Source: Virgibacillus chiguensis (lineage in GTDB: Bacteria > Bacillota > Bacilli > Bacillales > Amphibacillaceae). From it: a stretch of DNA of 64,000 nt. Positions 35,875-43,656 of this stretch are shown here, piece by piece. The notes beneath the pieces are model-generated. The model saw only the letters and a program-made list of their open reading frames with translations. It searched no databases and was not told the DNA's origin. Made by a program: the position numbers and the translations under genes. The DNA lies in the NCBI RefSeq assembly GCF_900129865.1, contig NZ_FQXD01000005.1:158875-222874 (forward strand). Reading direction: 5' to 3'. Position 1 is the stretch's first letter, and every line of letters starts with the position of its first letter.

Positions 35875-35902
35875 AGTGGGGAAAGTAAGAAAATTCCCCA
35901 CT
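35875..35902. terminator. Hairpin between convergent deaminase and acyl-CoA ligase genes
   Basis: AGTGGGGAA (35875-35883) pairs with TTCCCCACT (35894-35902). T runs are poor on both sides; it probably terminates both converging genes. Confidence 0.5.
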
Positions 35903-35916
35903 AGTTGAAGCATCCA

Positions 35917-37512
35917 TCACATTCCCCCTATCTTATCCTCATATTGCTCACGTAAAGCTCGCTTGAGTACTTTACCGCTAGGATTTTTCGGCAACGTATT
36001 TGAAAAAATAATATATTTAGGGACTTTGAATTTGGATAGTCTATCTTTACAAAATGCTTTCACTTCTTCCGCTATTAATGGTGTGTCTTGTTTAGGGACA
36101 ATAATAGCTGTGACAGCTTCAATCCAATAAGGGTCTGGTATACTAATGACAGCAACCTCCGACACGCCTGCTAGCTGATAAATGACTTCCTCTACTTCAC
36201 GACTAGATACGTTTACTCCTCCAGTATTGATCATATCCTTTTTACGATCAACCACCGTTATATAGCCCTCTTCATCCATTACACCTAAATCCCCGCTATG
36301 AAACCAACCATTGCGAAACACCTCTGCTGTTTTGCCTGGATCATGAAGGTAACCTTTCATGGCATGTGGAGTGCGATGTACGATTTCACCTACTTTCCCA
36401 CGAGCTACCTCAACATCATTTTCATCCACAATTTTTGTTTGTACATTTAACGAAGGGATTCCTGCAGAGCCGAGTTTTCGAAGCTGATCCTGTGGTTTTA
36501 GAACGGTAGCAAGTGGAGCAACTTCTGTTTGCCCGTAAAAGTTCCAAAAACCTGCATTGGGTAGGCGTTCTGTTAACTCTTTAAGTATTTCTCTAGGCAT
36601 AATTGCTGCTCCATAATAGCATTTTTGTAAACTGGATAAATCTCTCTTTGCAAAATCGGGGTGACGCAATAAAGCAATCCATATGGTTGGCGGACAGAAA
36701 AGTTGGGTAACTTTTTTCTCTTCGACTGTTTTTAACATCGTTTCTGGATTAGCTCCATCAAGAATGATTCCACTAGCACCAACATACATGCTCGGGCCTA
36801 AAAACACATGAAGTTGAGCGCTGTGATATAGTGGCAGCGCATGAATGATAATATCTTCAGGCTGCATATCGCCATCTACAATACAACTTACATATTCACT
36901 AATAATGCTTTTGTGAGTGAGCATAACGCCTTTGGGTCGTGATTCTGTCCCACTCGTATATAAAACATGACATAGATCATCTTCTTCCACATCAACATCA
37001 ACGAGAGATGTAGGTTGATCTTGTCTCACATCATCTAATCGCTTCCATTTCTCATTGGTCGCTTTGCTATTTGTCTTCATGACGTAGCGATATGGAATAT
37101 CCATGTTTAATTCTGCTTCATCTAGTAAATGTATATACTCTTCAGCAACGATGAGCCCTGTAACTGCAGCATGATCCACAATATAGGTGATATCTTCTAC
37201 ATGCAACATATAATTGATTGGAATCATGACAGCCCCTATTCGAGCTAGAGCAAAGTTTACAATGACAAACTCTAAGCTGTTTTTGGACATAACAGAAATC
37301 CGATCTCCTTTTTTCATTCCGTCTGCTAAGAAAGCATGTGCGGTTTGATTTACGAGATGATCTAATTTGTTATACGTTACTTCGGTGTTTTTGTAAGTGA
37401 TTGCAATTTGGTTAGGCTTTCGTTCGCTTGTTCGGGAGAGTATATCTCCTAATGTATTTCTTCTGGCGCGTTGCAACACTTTAATGACATCACAATTTGT
37501 TTCTACGCTCAT
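35917..37512 (-). CDS. AMP-dependent acyl-CoA synthetase (fatty-acid--CoA ligase type)
   Basis: 531 residues, ANL superfamily. ATP-loop YTSGTESRPKGVMLTHKS (about 180-197), adenylate-binding NFYGQTEVAPL, GWFHSGDLGVMDEEGYI and the hinge VDRKKDMINTGGVNVSSREVEE are present; the catalytic C-terminal Lys lies in NPSGKVLKRALRE. It activates a carboxylic acid, most likely a medium or long fatty acid, with CoA. AAAGGAG is 7 nt before ATG 37512; a GTG at 37518 is too close. It stands alone, without beta-oxidation genes. Confidence 0.9.
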   Translation of the reverse strand: MSVETNCDVIKVLQRARRNTLGDILSRTSERKPNQIAITYKNTEVTYNKLDHLVNQTAHAFLADGMKKGDRISVMSKNSLEFVIVNFALARIGAVMIPINYMLHVEDITYIVDHAAVTGLIVAEEYIHLLDEAELNMDIPYRYVMKTNSKATNEKWKRLDDVRQDQPTSLVDVDVEEDDLCHVLYTSGTESRPKGVMLTHKSIISEYVSCIVDGDMQPEDIIIHALPLYHSAQLHVFLGPSMYVGASGIILDGANPETMLKTVEEKKVTQLFCPPTIWIALLRHPDFAKRDLSSLQKCYYGAAIMPREILKELTERLPNAGFWNFYGQTEVAPLATVLKPQDQLRKLGSAGIPSLNVQTKIVDENDVEVARGKVGEIVHRTPHAMKGYLHDPGKTAEVFRNGWFHSGDLGVMDEEGYITVVDRKKDMINTGGVNVSSREVEEVIYQLAGVSEVAVISIPDPYWIEAVTAIIVPKQDTPLIAEEVKAFCKDRLSKFKVPKYIIFSNTLPKNPSGKVLKRALREQYEDKIGGM

Positions 37513-37518
37513 GGACAC

Positions 37519-37909
37519 ACTCCTTTAGATTTGCTAACAATATTCTTTTAATTATTTTAATTCAGATAATTATTAAAAGCAAGCTTGGTGGAGGGGCGTT
37601 TAAACCGATCTTGTTCTTATGCAACGAGCCAATATTTATTGTGAAGTAGGCTAAAAGTTTGATAGATAATAGACAAATAATAAGAGAATTTATCATGAAT
37701 TATGATGAAAATTCTGATTCATGTATGAGAAACTGCCTACAATCCTAAATTTCTTGTAGATTTGTGTATGATTGCAAAACTATTAACCTATATGAAAAAT
37801 GATATAATATTCTGATTTTAAAATCGAATCACTCTGCTATGATAGTCCCAAAGGGAGAAATGAAGTTGATGTCATAGTTAATACGTCGTACTACGAAGGG
37901 TGATTTAAA
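37519..37909. other. Promoter region of the coiled-coil operon and of the acyl-CoA ligase
   Basis: No gene seen. An imperfect palindrome GAATTTATCAT (37686-37696) / ATGATGAAAATTC (37702-37714) could be an operator for either side. TATAAT (about 37801) and TATGAT (about 37836) are possible -10 boxes for the plus-strand operon, without convincing -35 boxes. Confidence 0.4.
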
Positions 37910-38335
37910 TTGAAAAAACGGTTGATTTTGGGCATTAGTTTGTTACTAGTAGTCATTGGTACAAGCTTGCAAGTGAATAGGATTGCAGCAGATATACAAA
38001 GCTGGAACTTACAGCAAATCCCCAAGATAGAAATAGTTTCCAACTGGATGAACACGTATTTGAGTCAAATAGGAAAAGATGCATTAGAGCATCAAGAACT
38101 GCTACGGATCGAACAGCAAAAGAAATTAAAACAGGCAGGAGAGCGAGCTCGTAGAAAAGGAAAAGTGAAAATAGAAGACTATCAGAATAGTTATTCGGAG
38201 CGCATCGTAAAGGCGAAGGAAACGTTTCGCGTAGCAGATAAATTTCACCATTATTCTAATGAGAAGAAAGCAGACATTCACGAGCAACTGAATGAAGGGG
38301 TAAAAGCAGAAATTGCATCTTGGGTAGATGAATAG
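37910..38335 (+). CDS. Small exported coiled-coil protein 1
   Basis: 141 residues; no family recognised. It begins with TTG after AAGGGTG. MKKRLILGISLLLVVIGTSL is a signal peptide or anchor, without a lipobox. After it come a Trp-containing segment (IQSWNLQQIPKIEIVSNWMN), then a charged helical region with basic and acidic clusters (EQQKKLKQAGERARRKGK) and a C-terminal IASWVDE. It is first in a row of three proteins with the same plan (anchor, Trp segment, charged helix). Function unknown; an envelope role is inferred from the signal sequence. Confidence 0.75.
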   Translation: MKKRLILGISLLLVVIGTSLQVNRIAADIQSWNLQQIPKIEIVSNWMNTYLSQIGKDALEHQELLRIEQQKKLKQAGERARRKGKVKIEDYQNSYSERIVKAKETFRVADKFHHYSNEKKADIHEQLNEGVKAEIASWVDE

Positions 38336-38387
38336 GACTTCACTTATTAGTCCTTTCAAATAATAGAACAAAGGGGAGTAAGTGCTT

Positions 38388-39170
38388 ATGAAGTGGGGAT
38401 TAAAAACAATGAAAGGGAAAGTGGTTGCTGGAATGGTAGGAGTAGGTATTTTGACGGGAGCCGGTGTTGTCTTAGCCGGTTCAGGGGCAGGTGATCATTT
38501 ACGTGAATGGTATGAAGGTATGTTTGGAAATTCTGTTGCTACCATAGAAGATGACGTTACGGCATATGGGGAAAGTAAACTGCCAGAGTTAGAGGCGGAA
38601 TATGAACAGTTAAAAAACGATGCGTCGCTGGATATTGATTTAATGAGAGACAGGCTAACAAGCGAATCATTAGAAGAAATTGTTGCAGCGAAAATAGAGC
38701 ATCTGGAGTCTCTTGATGGTGAATCGAGGGAAATTTTAGATCAAATGGGTTTGGAATTTTATCATGTGTTTTTGGATGGCTATGGAGAAATTCAACGTTT
38801 AAGTGACGAAGGGTTAAATTATGCTTCCGAAGACTTAACGCATTATACTGGTGAATTAGGGCAAGAGGCGAGAAATCAAATAACGAGTGATTTGACTGCT
38901 GCCAAACAGGAAGCGGTAACAGAGTTGGAAACGGCGATTCAAAGTGCTCAAGACCAAATAGAGGCAGAGCTTCGTAATCAGGAAGAAATAACGACACGTA
39001 ACTTAAAAAATCAAATTGATTGGGCAGTAGAAGATGTAAGGCAGGTAGTAACGGCATTGCTTGCAGACTTAATGGAAGAGCAGCAGACAATCATTACCCA
39101 AACAGCGCAAATATTAGAGGATGAAGCAAAAGAAGCGCTTGATGATGTTGTTTCCGGTATCAATGAATAG
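38388..39170 (+). CDS. Exported long coiled-coil protein 2
   Basis: 260 residues; no family recognised. One N-terminal hydrophobic segment (GKVVAGMVGVGILTGAGVVLAG) is followed by LREWYEGMFGN and then nearly 200 residues of acidic, helix-forming sequence with heptad-like patterns (AAKQEAVTELETAIQSAQDQ; LLADLMEEQQTIITQTAQIL). It is probably surface-exposed and anchored by the N terminus. AAGGGGAG lies 9 nt before ATG 38388; a GTG at 38382 is closer but worse. The gene lies 52 nt after the first coiled-coil gene and 33 nt before the third. Confidence 0.78.
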   Translation: MKWGLKTMKGKVVAGMVGVGILTGAGVVLAGSGAGDHLREWYEGMFGNSVATIEDDVTAYGESKLPELEAEYEQLKNDASLDIDLMRDRLTSESLEEIVAAKIEHLESLDGESREILDQMGLEFYHVFLDGYGEIQRLSDEGLNYASEDLTHYTGELGQEARNQITSDLTAAKQEAVTELETAIQSAQDQIEAELRNQEEITTRNLKNQIDWAVEDVRQVVTALLADLMEEQQTIITQTAQILEDEAKEALDDVVSGINE

Positions 39171-39203
39171 TAGGAACTTCTGTGTAGGAAGGAGAAATAG
39201 CTT

Positions 39204-39686
39204 TTGGGCATCAGAAAAGAAACCTACAGGCGAAGAAGGTACTCCAATCTTAAAAAAATAATTATTGTTTCTTTGCTATGTATGTTAATAGCAGTTGGAA
39301 GTTTCTATCCTGTTTTTGCTGATGAAGATATAGGTGGTATGGTAACGGATTGGTTACAGCAGAAAACAGATGATGCGATACAAACAGTGGATGAGGCTAT
39401 TTTAAAAGAAGAGAAAGAACAAACAGAACGTTTGCGAAAAGCGTTACGAGTGAAAAAGCAGGAAGCAGAACAAAAATTAATTCACACAGCAGATCAAGAG
39501 ATCACAGCCCGAACGGAGGAGCTAGAGCGTTATGCTGATGAACTAATAAAATCACTGAATAAAAAACAAACAGAGGAAAATCAGGCAGCAATAAAGAAAG
39601 AGTTCGAAGCAATTGTAAAAGAAGCAAAAGGGAAGATGGAAGATGCCTCTGTCTTACATGACGAACACGAGGAGTTCGGTAAGTGA
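39204..39686 (+). CDS. Small exported coiled-coil protein 3
   Basis: 160 residues; no family recognised. TTG start with AAGGAG 9 nt upstream. A basic N terminus (KETYRRRRYSNLKK) leads to a signal sequence IIIVSLLCMLIAVGSFYPVFA with an AxA-like cleavage site before DEDIGG, so it is likely secreted. Then MVTDWLQQKTDDAIQTVDEA and a long charged coiled coil (ERLRKALRVKKQEAEQKLIH; ELIKSLNKKQTEENQAAIKK). It closes the three-gene operon, with a clear terminator 18 nt later. Confidence 0.78.
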   Translation: MGIRKETYRRRRYSNLKKIIIVSLLCMLIAVGSFYPVFADEDIGGMVTDWLQQKTDDAIQTVDEAILKEEKEQTERLRKALRVKKQEAEQKLIHTADQEITARTEELERYADELIKSLNKKQTEENQAAIKKEFEAIVKEAKGKMEDASVLHDEHEEFGK

Positions 39687-39703
39687 TAATTTTTATCCTA
39701 TTA

Positions 39704-39740
39704 AAACTACTTCCGCTATAAATGTGGAGGTAGTTTTTTT
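39704..39740 (+). terminator. Terminator of the coiled-coil operon
   Basis: AAACTACTTCC (39704-39714) pairs with GGAGGTAGTTT (39726-39736) with one T-G pair, followed by seven T. Confidence 0.88.
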
Positions 39741-39741
39741 G

Positions 39742-39833
39742 TACGATAGAAAAATATAAGAGATTAAAGGTTTATAGTATGAAAAAATATAAGAAAACTA
39801 CTAAAGATTTGGCGCTAAGCCAAGTTTTTCGTG
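39742..39833 (+). repeat. Dispersed repeat family A, copy 7
   Basis: ACGATAGAAAAATATAAGAG, GGTTTATAGTATGAAAAAAT, then AAGATTTGGCGCTAAGCCAA and GTTTTTCGTGG. It runs directly into family B copy 4. Confidence 0.75.
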
Positions 39834-40046
39834 GTCTAGGAAATTATAAAATTTTGCAGCTGCGGATAAACTTACTAAGTTATTTAGCCACGTCCGGCTC
39901 CAGCGCCCAGCAACTAGGAGACTTCACGAATCGCCCTACGATAAGTCATCATCGGTTCCGTGCAACACCGTCTCACCATGATTCCTAAAACTTTCGTTGC
40001 TTCGTTCCACTCGTTACGTTGCTAAACGGATACTTGCGCCTTTGTT
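39834..40046 (+). repeat. Dispersed repeat family B, copy 4 (internally deleted)
   Basis: TTAGCCACGTCCGGCTCCAG, CAACTAGGAGACTTCACGAA, CGATAAGTCATCATCGGTTC, then a jump to CATGATTCCTAAAACTTTCG, TTCGTTCCACTCGTTACGTT and GCGCCTTTGTTA. The middle GGCCGACTAAAG to CTGTTGCAGG segment is missing. Confidence 0.8.
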
Positions 40047-40083
40047 AAGAGAAATTTTATTTTTTGAAAGAATTATTGATTTA

Positions 40084-40145
40084 GGAGGAGGCTTTTTTCT
40101 TCTCCTTTTCTCTTTGTAGTAATTAGCTGACTAATTACTACAAAG
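40084..40145. other. Perfect 15-bp palindrome upstream of the sigma-factor promoter
   Basis: CTTTGTAGTAATTAG (40112-40126) and CTAATTACTACAAAG (40131-40145) form a perfect inverted repeat with a 4-base loop and no T run. A second weaker hairpin, GGAGGAG (40084-40090) with CTTCTCC (40099-40105) followed by TTTTC, precedes it. It ends 7 bp before the -35 box, so an operator role is possible. Confidence 0.6.
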
Positions 40146-40152
40146 AACCCTC

Positions 40153-40181
40153 TTTACAAATGGGAACGTTTGTTCTATTAT
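40153..40181 (+). promoter_or_regulatory. Sigma-factor promoter with a LexA-like site
   Basis: TTTACA (40153-40158), 17 bp, TATTAT (40176-40181). The spacer contains GAACGTTTGTTC (40164-40175), which has the GAAC-N4-GTTC core of the Gram-positive SOS box; the outer bases are G and T instead of C and G. The transcript would have a leader of about 240 nt; I see no known riboswitch in 40190-40427. Confidence 0.6.
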
Positions 40182-40427
40182 GGTATCAAGTTGAAAAAAT
40201 TGGAACCAATACTACTTTTAGCAGACTGGGTTCGAATATAAGTATAAAGTGAACCTTATCCGTGTGGGCGATTCTCTCATCTCCTACTAAATTGTTAGGT
40301 GAATGAATGGGGAATTTAGGTGCTGTTATCTTTGACTTAGACTTGTCCAACTTGCATCTTCCAATTCTTGAATGATCGTCTTACAGTACCTTATATACGG
40401 GATAAATACAGTTTTGAGGGGGATTTC

Positions 40428-40991
40428 ATGGAGAAGCAGAAAAAAGCTGTGTCAATGACATTTGATGAAATTGTAGCACAAAACGAGCGCAGAATATATT
40501 ACCATTTGCATAAATTAAACATCCGTGATCCGCATCATGAATTTTACCAAGAGGGGTTGGTGGCGATGTGGAATGCGTATGAAAAATATCAGCCAGATAA
40601 AGGTCCGCTTGCTACGTATTTTAATTATACGATTCGTAATCGGTTAATTGACGTCGTACGAAAGGAAGCAAGGGAAAAGGAAAAAGTAATTGCGTATAAA
40701 CAATATCAAGGGGTAAAAGAAAAGACTGGTAATTATTACAAATCTGGCGGGAATGCCTATCCGATAAAATATGCAGAAGGCCCTAATCTGGAAGCCGAAG
40801 AACTTCTACAGGTTGCAAAGGCGATTTTAAGTAAGAATCAATGGACATGGTTGAAACTTTTCGTTATAGAAGATATGACGACAAAGACCATCGCTGAAAG
40901 AGAGGGCGTATCTGTAGATGCAGTAAAAAGTTGGGGGAAAGAGGCAAGGAAGAAGTTACAAAAGCTGTATGCTTACGGAGAGGGGATATGA
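40428..40991 (+). CDS. Sigma-70 family RNA polymerase sigma factor
   Basis: 187 residues. Region 2 is clear: EFYQEGLVAMWNAYEKYQPD (core-RNAP contact and -10 recognition) and PLATYFNYTIRNRLIDVVRK. Region 4 ends the protein: NQWTWLKLFVIEDMTTKTIA with EREGVSVDAVKSWGKEARKK as the -35 reading HTH. It resembles the small Bacillaceae/Staphylococcus SigH-like factors linked to competence or stress. GAGGGGGAT lies 5 nt before ATG 40428; the open frame extends upstream to 40368 without a site. No anti-sigma gene is adjacent. Confidence 0.87.
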   Translation: MEKQKKAVSMTFDEIVAQNERRIYYHLHKLNIRDPHHEFYQEGLVAMWNAYEKYQPDKGPLATYFNYTIRNRLIDVVRKEAREKEKVIAYKQYQGVKEKTGNYYKSGGNAYPIKYAEGPNLEAEELLQVAKAILSKNQWTWLKLFVIEDMTTKTIAEREGVSVDAVKSWGKEARKKLQKLYAYGEGI

Positions 40992-41029
40992 AGCCTCTGA
41001 TGATTTTGCTAAAGTAAATTTTCGTCATG

Positions 41030-41110
41030 CTAGAATCCACCCTTATACCATAAGATGGAGTGCTTGCGTCTTTAGACGCGGGAGTCAGTCTCAATCTTTA
41101 CCGTATTCAC
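41030..41110 (+). mobile_element. Possible right-end fragment of an IS200/IS605-type element
   Basis: After the sigma gene comes a structured stretch: TCCACCCTTAT-ACC-ATAAGATGGA (imperfect hairpin) and GCGTC-TTTA-GACGC followed by GGGAGTCAGTC. The GTCTTTAGAC loop is shared with the fossil element at 33557-33568, and the hairpin-GGGAGT pattern is like right ends of TnpB elements. No coding remnant is seen. Weak evidence. The rest of the gap 40992-41314 is AT-rich plus family A copy 8. Confidence 0.3.
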
Positions 41111-41211
41111 GACAGGATGATAGAGACATAATAGTAGGTGTATTTCACTAAATAAATTTTGTATGCGAAAAAAATATAAAAAAGCGCCGTTGCATATGCT
41201 CTCATGATTGT

Positions 41212-41294
41212 TACACTAAATAAATTTTAAGGTTTATCGTATAAGAAAACTACTCTCTCACCAGAAGAATTGACGATAAGCTCTGTTTTCAAAG
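41212..41294 (+). repeat. Dispersed repeat family A, copy 8 (diverged)
   Basis: ACACTAAATAAATTTTAAGG, TTTATCGTATAAGAAAACTA, then GAATTGACGATAAGCTCTGT. The hairpin core is damaged. Confidence 0.55.
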
Positions 41295-41314
41295 TAACTA
41301 AAGATCCTTACTAT

Positions 41315-41740
41315 CTAGCTTTTAAACAGATTTTTCAACGATTGTACAGTATCAGTAAAAAAAACTATCATAATAAGACCAATAAACAAGAAGGTATCTG
41401 TTAAAGGACCATCAAAGATTAACACGCCTACTAGTATTAGAATCATTCCTATATAAAAACCAGGGTCAGACAATTCATCAAATAATTCATCATCGTCAAT
41501 GCTAATCGTTTTTTGCATTTGTTTATCTCCACGAATCAACTCATCAATTGTTATGTTAAACAGATCACTAATACGTATTAAATTCTGGATGTCGGGGTAG
41601 CTTTTATTTGTTTCCCATTTATAGACGGCTTGGCGAGAAACATGTAACTCTGTAGCCAACTTTTCTTGTGACCAATCTCGTTCCACCCTACATTGTTTTA
41701 GCTGCTCTCCAAAAGTGTTTGCTTGTTCTTCCATGTCCAT
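41315..41740 (-). CDS. XRE-type HTH protein with C-terminal membrane segment
   Basis: 141 residues. Residues 10-70 form an HTH of Cro/CI type (LKQCRVERDWSQEKLATELH, VSRQAVYKWETNKSYPD). A linker leads to two hydrophobic segments (FYIGMILILVGVLIF and DTFLFIGLIMIVFF), so this is a membrane-tethered regulator of a kind common in Firmicutes. The partner genes are not obvious. AGAGGTGAATGG precedes the ATG. Monocistronic. Confidence 0.85.
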   Translation of the reverse strand: MDMEEQANTFGEQLKQCRVERDWSQEKLATELHVSRQAVYKWETNKSYPDIQNLIRISDLFNITIDELIRGDKQMQKTISIDDDELFDELSDPGFYIGMILILVGVLIFDGPLTDTFLFIGLIMIVFFTDTVQSLKNLFKS

Positions 41741-41999
41741 TCACCTCTCGTACTTCTAGTATAAATGATGAATGGATAATAAGGAAGAAACCTATGGTTG
41801 AAAGCTGTTAACTTAAAGTTTACAGAAGGGGAGAATGCGGTTTTCATGATGCATATGTTCGTATGCATGTTTGATATGAAACGCTATAATGAAATAGCAT
41901 GTTAGGCTGTTTATCATCACAATTTTTACTAATAATTCATTTCCTTCGTAGTGACTAATCCGTTATAATTTAGGAGAACAAGTTTTGTAGGAGGTTAAC

Positions 42000-42335
42000 A
42001 TGTTGGAATGTTGTTGTAAAGCTGGAGAGACAAGAGAGTTATTATTAGAAGCGGATATGGCAGACCCTATTTGGTGTAAGGGTTGTCGCTGTAATTTAGA
42101 TATGGAGGATTTACCTCTTTCTAAGGAGCTACAAAACGAATTAGAAACATGGGCTTCCAATTATGGAACGTGGATAAATTGGGAAAAAGATACATTACTT
42201 TCAAATGCTAAAAAACAAGTAATGATGTATAATGAAACAGGATATCGCTTATTGTGTAAACTACAATCTGAGCTACCTTCTCATTATTCCATCCAATTTA
42301 TCCCATCGACGGTAGAAGAATATGAAACCCTATAA
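42000..42335 (+). CDS. Small cysteine-rich protein of unknown function
   Basis: 111 residues; I cannot name a family. The N-terminal half holds five cysteines (LECCCKAG and WCKGCRCNLDMEDLP), a likely zinc knuckle; the rest is helical and soluble, ending STVEEYETL. AGGAGG lies 7 nt before the ATG. It is 24 nt upstream of the next membrane-protein gene and probably co-transcribed with it. Confidence 0.75.
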   Translation: MLECCCKAGETRELLLEADMADPIWCKGCRCNLDMEDLPLSKELQNELETWASNYGTWINWEKDTLLSNAKKQVMMYNETGYRLLCKLQSELPSHYSIQFIPSTVEEYETL

Positions 42336-42359
42336 AAGTTTACAAAGGGGGTTGTTTTC

Positions 42360-42968
42360 ATGGAAACATTATTCATGATTTTCGTATTATTAGCGCTTGT
42401 CTATTATATTTTTCGGATCATCCAAGTGATTGTGAAATTAAAACAAGCGCATATTTTTCCATTAACGAATGAAGAACGAAGAACGATTCGGAAGCATCCG
42501 CAAAAAATAACTGCTCCACCAACTGTTGAAGGACAGAAATTAGGTTTATTAGCTAATGTGGCGTTCTTGTTTTTTATCGCTTCCATGTTTAGCATTGTTT
42601 ATATTACAGATGTATTCTCCTGGCATCAATATTTGTTTATGTTATTTTTTTTAATGTATGCTTATTTCATGTTGCCATTAAATTTAGTTGCGGTGAAACA
42701 GGATGGCATATTAATTGGTACACGTTTTCTTTCGTGGAAGCATATTCATTCTATAAAAGCCGTAGCAATATATAAAAATCACAAGTTTTATGGCTATTCG
42801 TCAGATGTTAATATAGGTTTTGTGGTGAAAATAAAATACAAATTTGGTTTTACTTCCTTTGTCGTTACATCGGAAAAAACGTTGAAACAATTATTAAAAA
42901 TTTGCCAAGAGCACGTTACAGTAGAAGATGAGATACATACATCTGAAAGTGAATTTAAAATAAAGTGA
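42360..42968 (+). CDS. Membrane protein of unknown function with PH-like domain
   Basis: 202 residues. Three hydrophobic helices (1-22, about 62-83 and 88-112) and a C-terminal soluble part of about 85 residues that begins AVKQDGILIGTRFLSWKHI, the usual look of bacterial PH-like (YdbT/DUF304-like) beta domains. No enzymatic motif. AAAGGGGG precedes the ATG. Second gene of a two-gene unit. Confidence 0.75.
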   Translation: METLFMIFVLLALVYYIFRIIQVIVKLKQAHIFPLTNEERRTIRKHPQKITAPPTVEGQKLGLLANVAFLFFIASMFSIVYITDVFSWHQYLFMLFFLMYAYFMLPLNLVAVKQDGILIGTRFLSWKHIHSIKAVAIYKNHKFYGYSSDVNIGFVVKIKYKFGFTSFVVTSEKTLKQLLKICQEHVTVEDEIHTSESEFKIK

Positions 42969-43080
42969 TCCGCTGCTTATATCTTTCATTTTCAGCAAGG
43001 TATGTAAGGGTATGTCTACGATGTATAATGCTATAAACTAGATTACTTATGATGCATCGATCAAGACTTGGAGGAATTGT

Positions 43081-43593
43081 ATGAACATAGCTATCTCCAT
43101 AGTTGGAGCAATATTTATACTGTCTTTTCTGCTTTTTTCTGTTTGGATATTTATTGCTGAGAGAAAAGACGAAAGTTCCGAAAAAAAGAATGTTTTTATC
43201 ATGTTTTTCGTTTCATTTTGTTTAGCTCTCATAGTAACGCTCGTCTTTGGAGCTGGTATATTTTTATTACTTGGCTCCATTAAAATGACAAATACATTTT
43301 TGGATTTGGATTTAACTATAAAGCAAATAGGTTTTATATTTATCGGATACCTTATCTTTCTATTTACAATTGATAATGTAATCGAGTTAGTAGTTAAAGT
43401 GATCGTTGGGAAAAATTTAGCTAATCCTGTACTTCTTCTACTGATTCGTATTTTCGCTTTGCATATAATTGGTCTTTTTATTGGCATTCATCAAACGAGT
43501 AGTTTCCTTATTGCTACTGTAGTCGCTCTGTTTATTTTCTTAATTGAAATTTATGTTTTTTTACGCGAACAGGATAAGAATGAAGCTACTTAA
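43081..43593 (+). CDS. Small integral membrane protein of unknown function
   Basis: 170 residues with four to five hydrophobic helices (about 5-27, 38-62, 78-98, 118-136 and 143-162) and a charged tail (REQDKNEAT). No family recognised and no catalytic residues stand out. TTGGAGGAATTGT precedes the ATG. Convergent with ucpA across a shared terminator. Confidence 0.75.
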   Translation: MNIAISIVGAIFILSFLLFSVWIFIAERKDESSEKKNVFIMFFVSFCLALIVTLVFGAGIFLLLGSIKMTNTFLDLDLTIKQIGFIFIGYLIFLFTIDNVIELVVKVIVGKNLANPVLLLLIRIFALHIIGLFIGIHQTSSFLIATVVALFIFLIEIYVFLREQDKNEAT

Positions 43594-43603
43594 TATTCTA
43601 TGC

Positions 43604-43642
43604 AAAAAAAGCCATGTAGGAAATTGTTTTTCCTTACATGGC
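43604..43642 (-). terminator. Terminator between the membrane-protein gene and ucpA
   Basis: GCCATGTAGGAAA (43611-43623) pairs with TTTCCTTACATGGC (43629-43642) with a one-base bulge; on the minus strand a run of seven T follows. Confidence 0.8.
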
Positions 43643-43656
43643 CTATATTGAAAAAT

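Noticed and set aside
40222..40240. tRNA-like T-arm word GGGTTCGAATATAAG
   Set aside because: No acceptor, D or anticodon arm can be formed around it.
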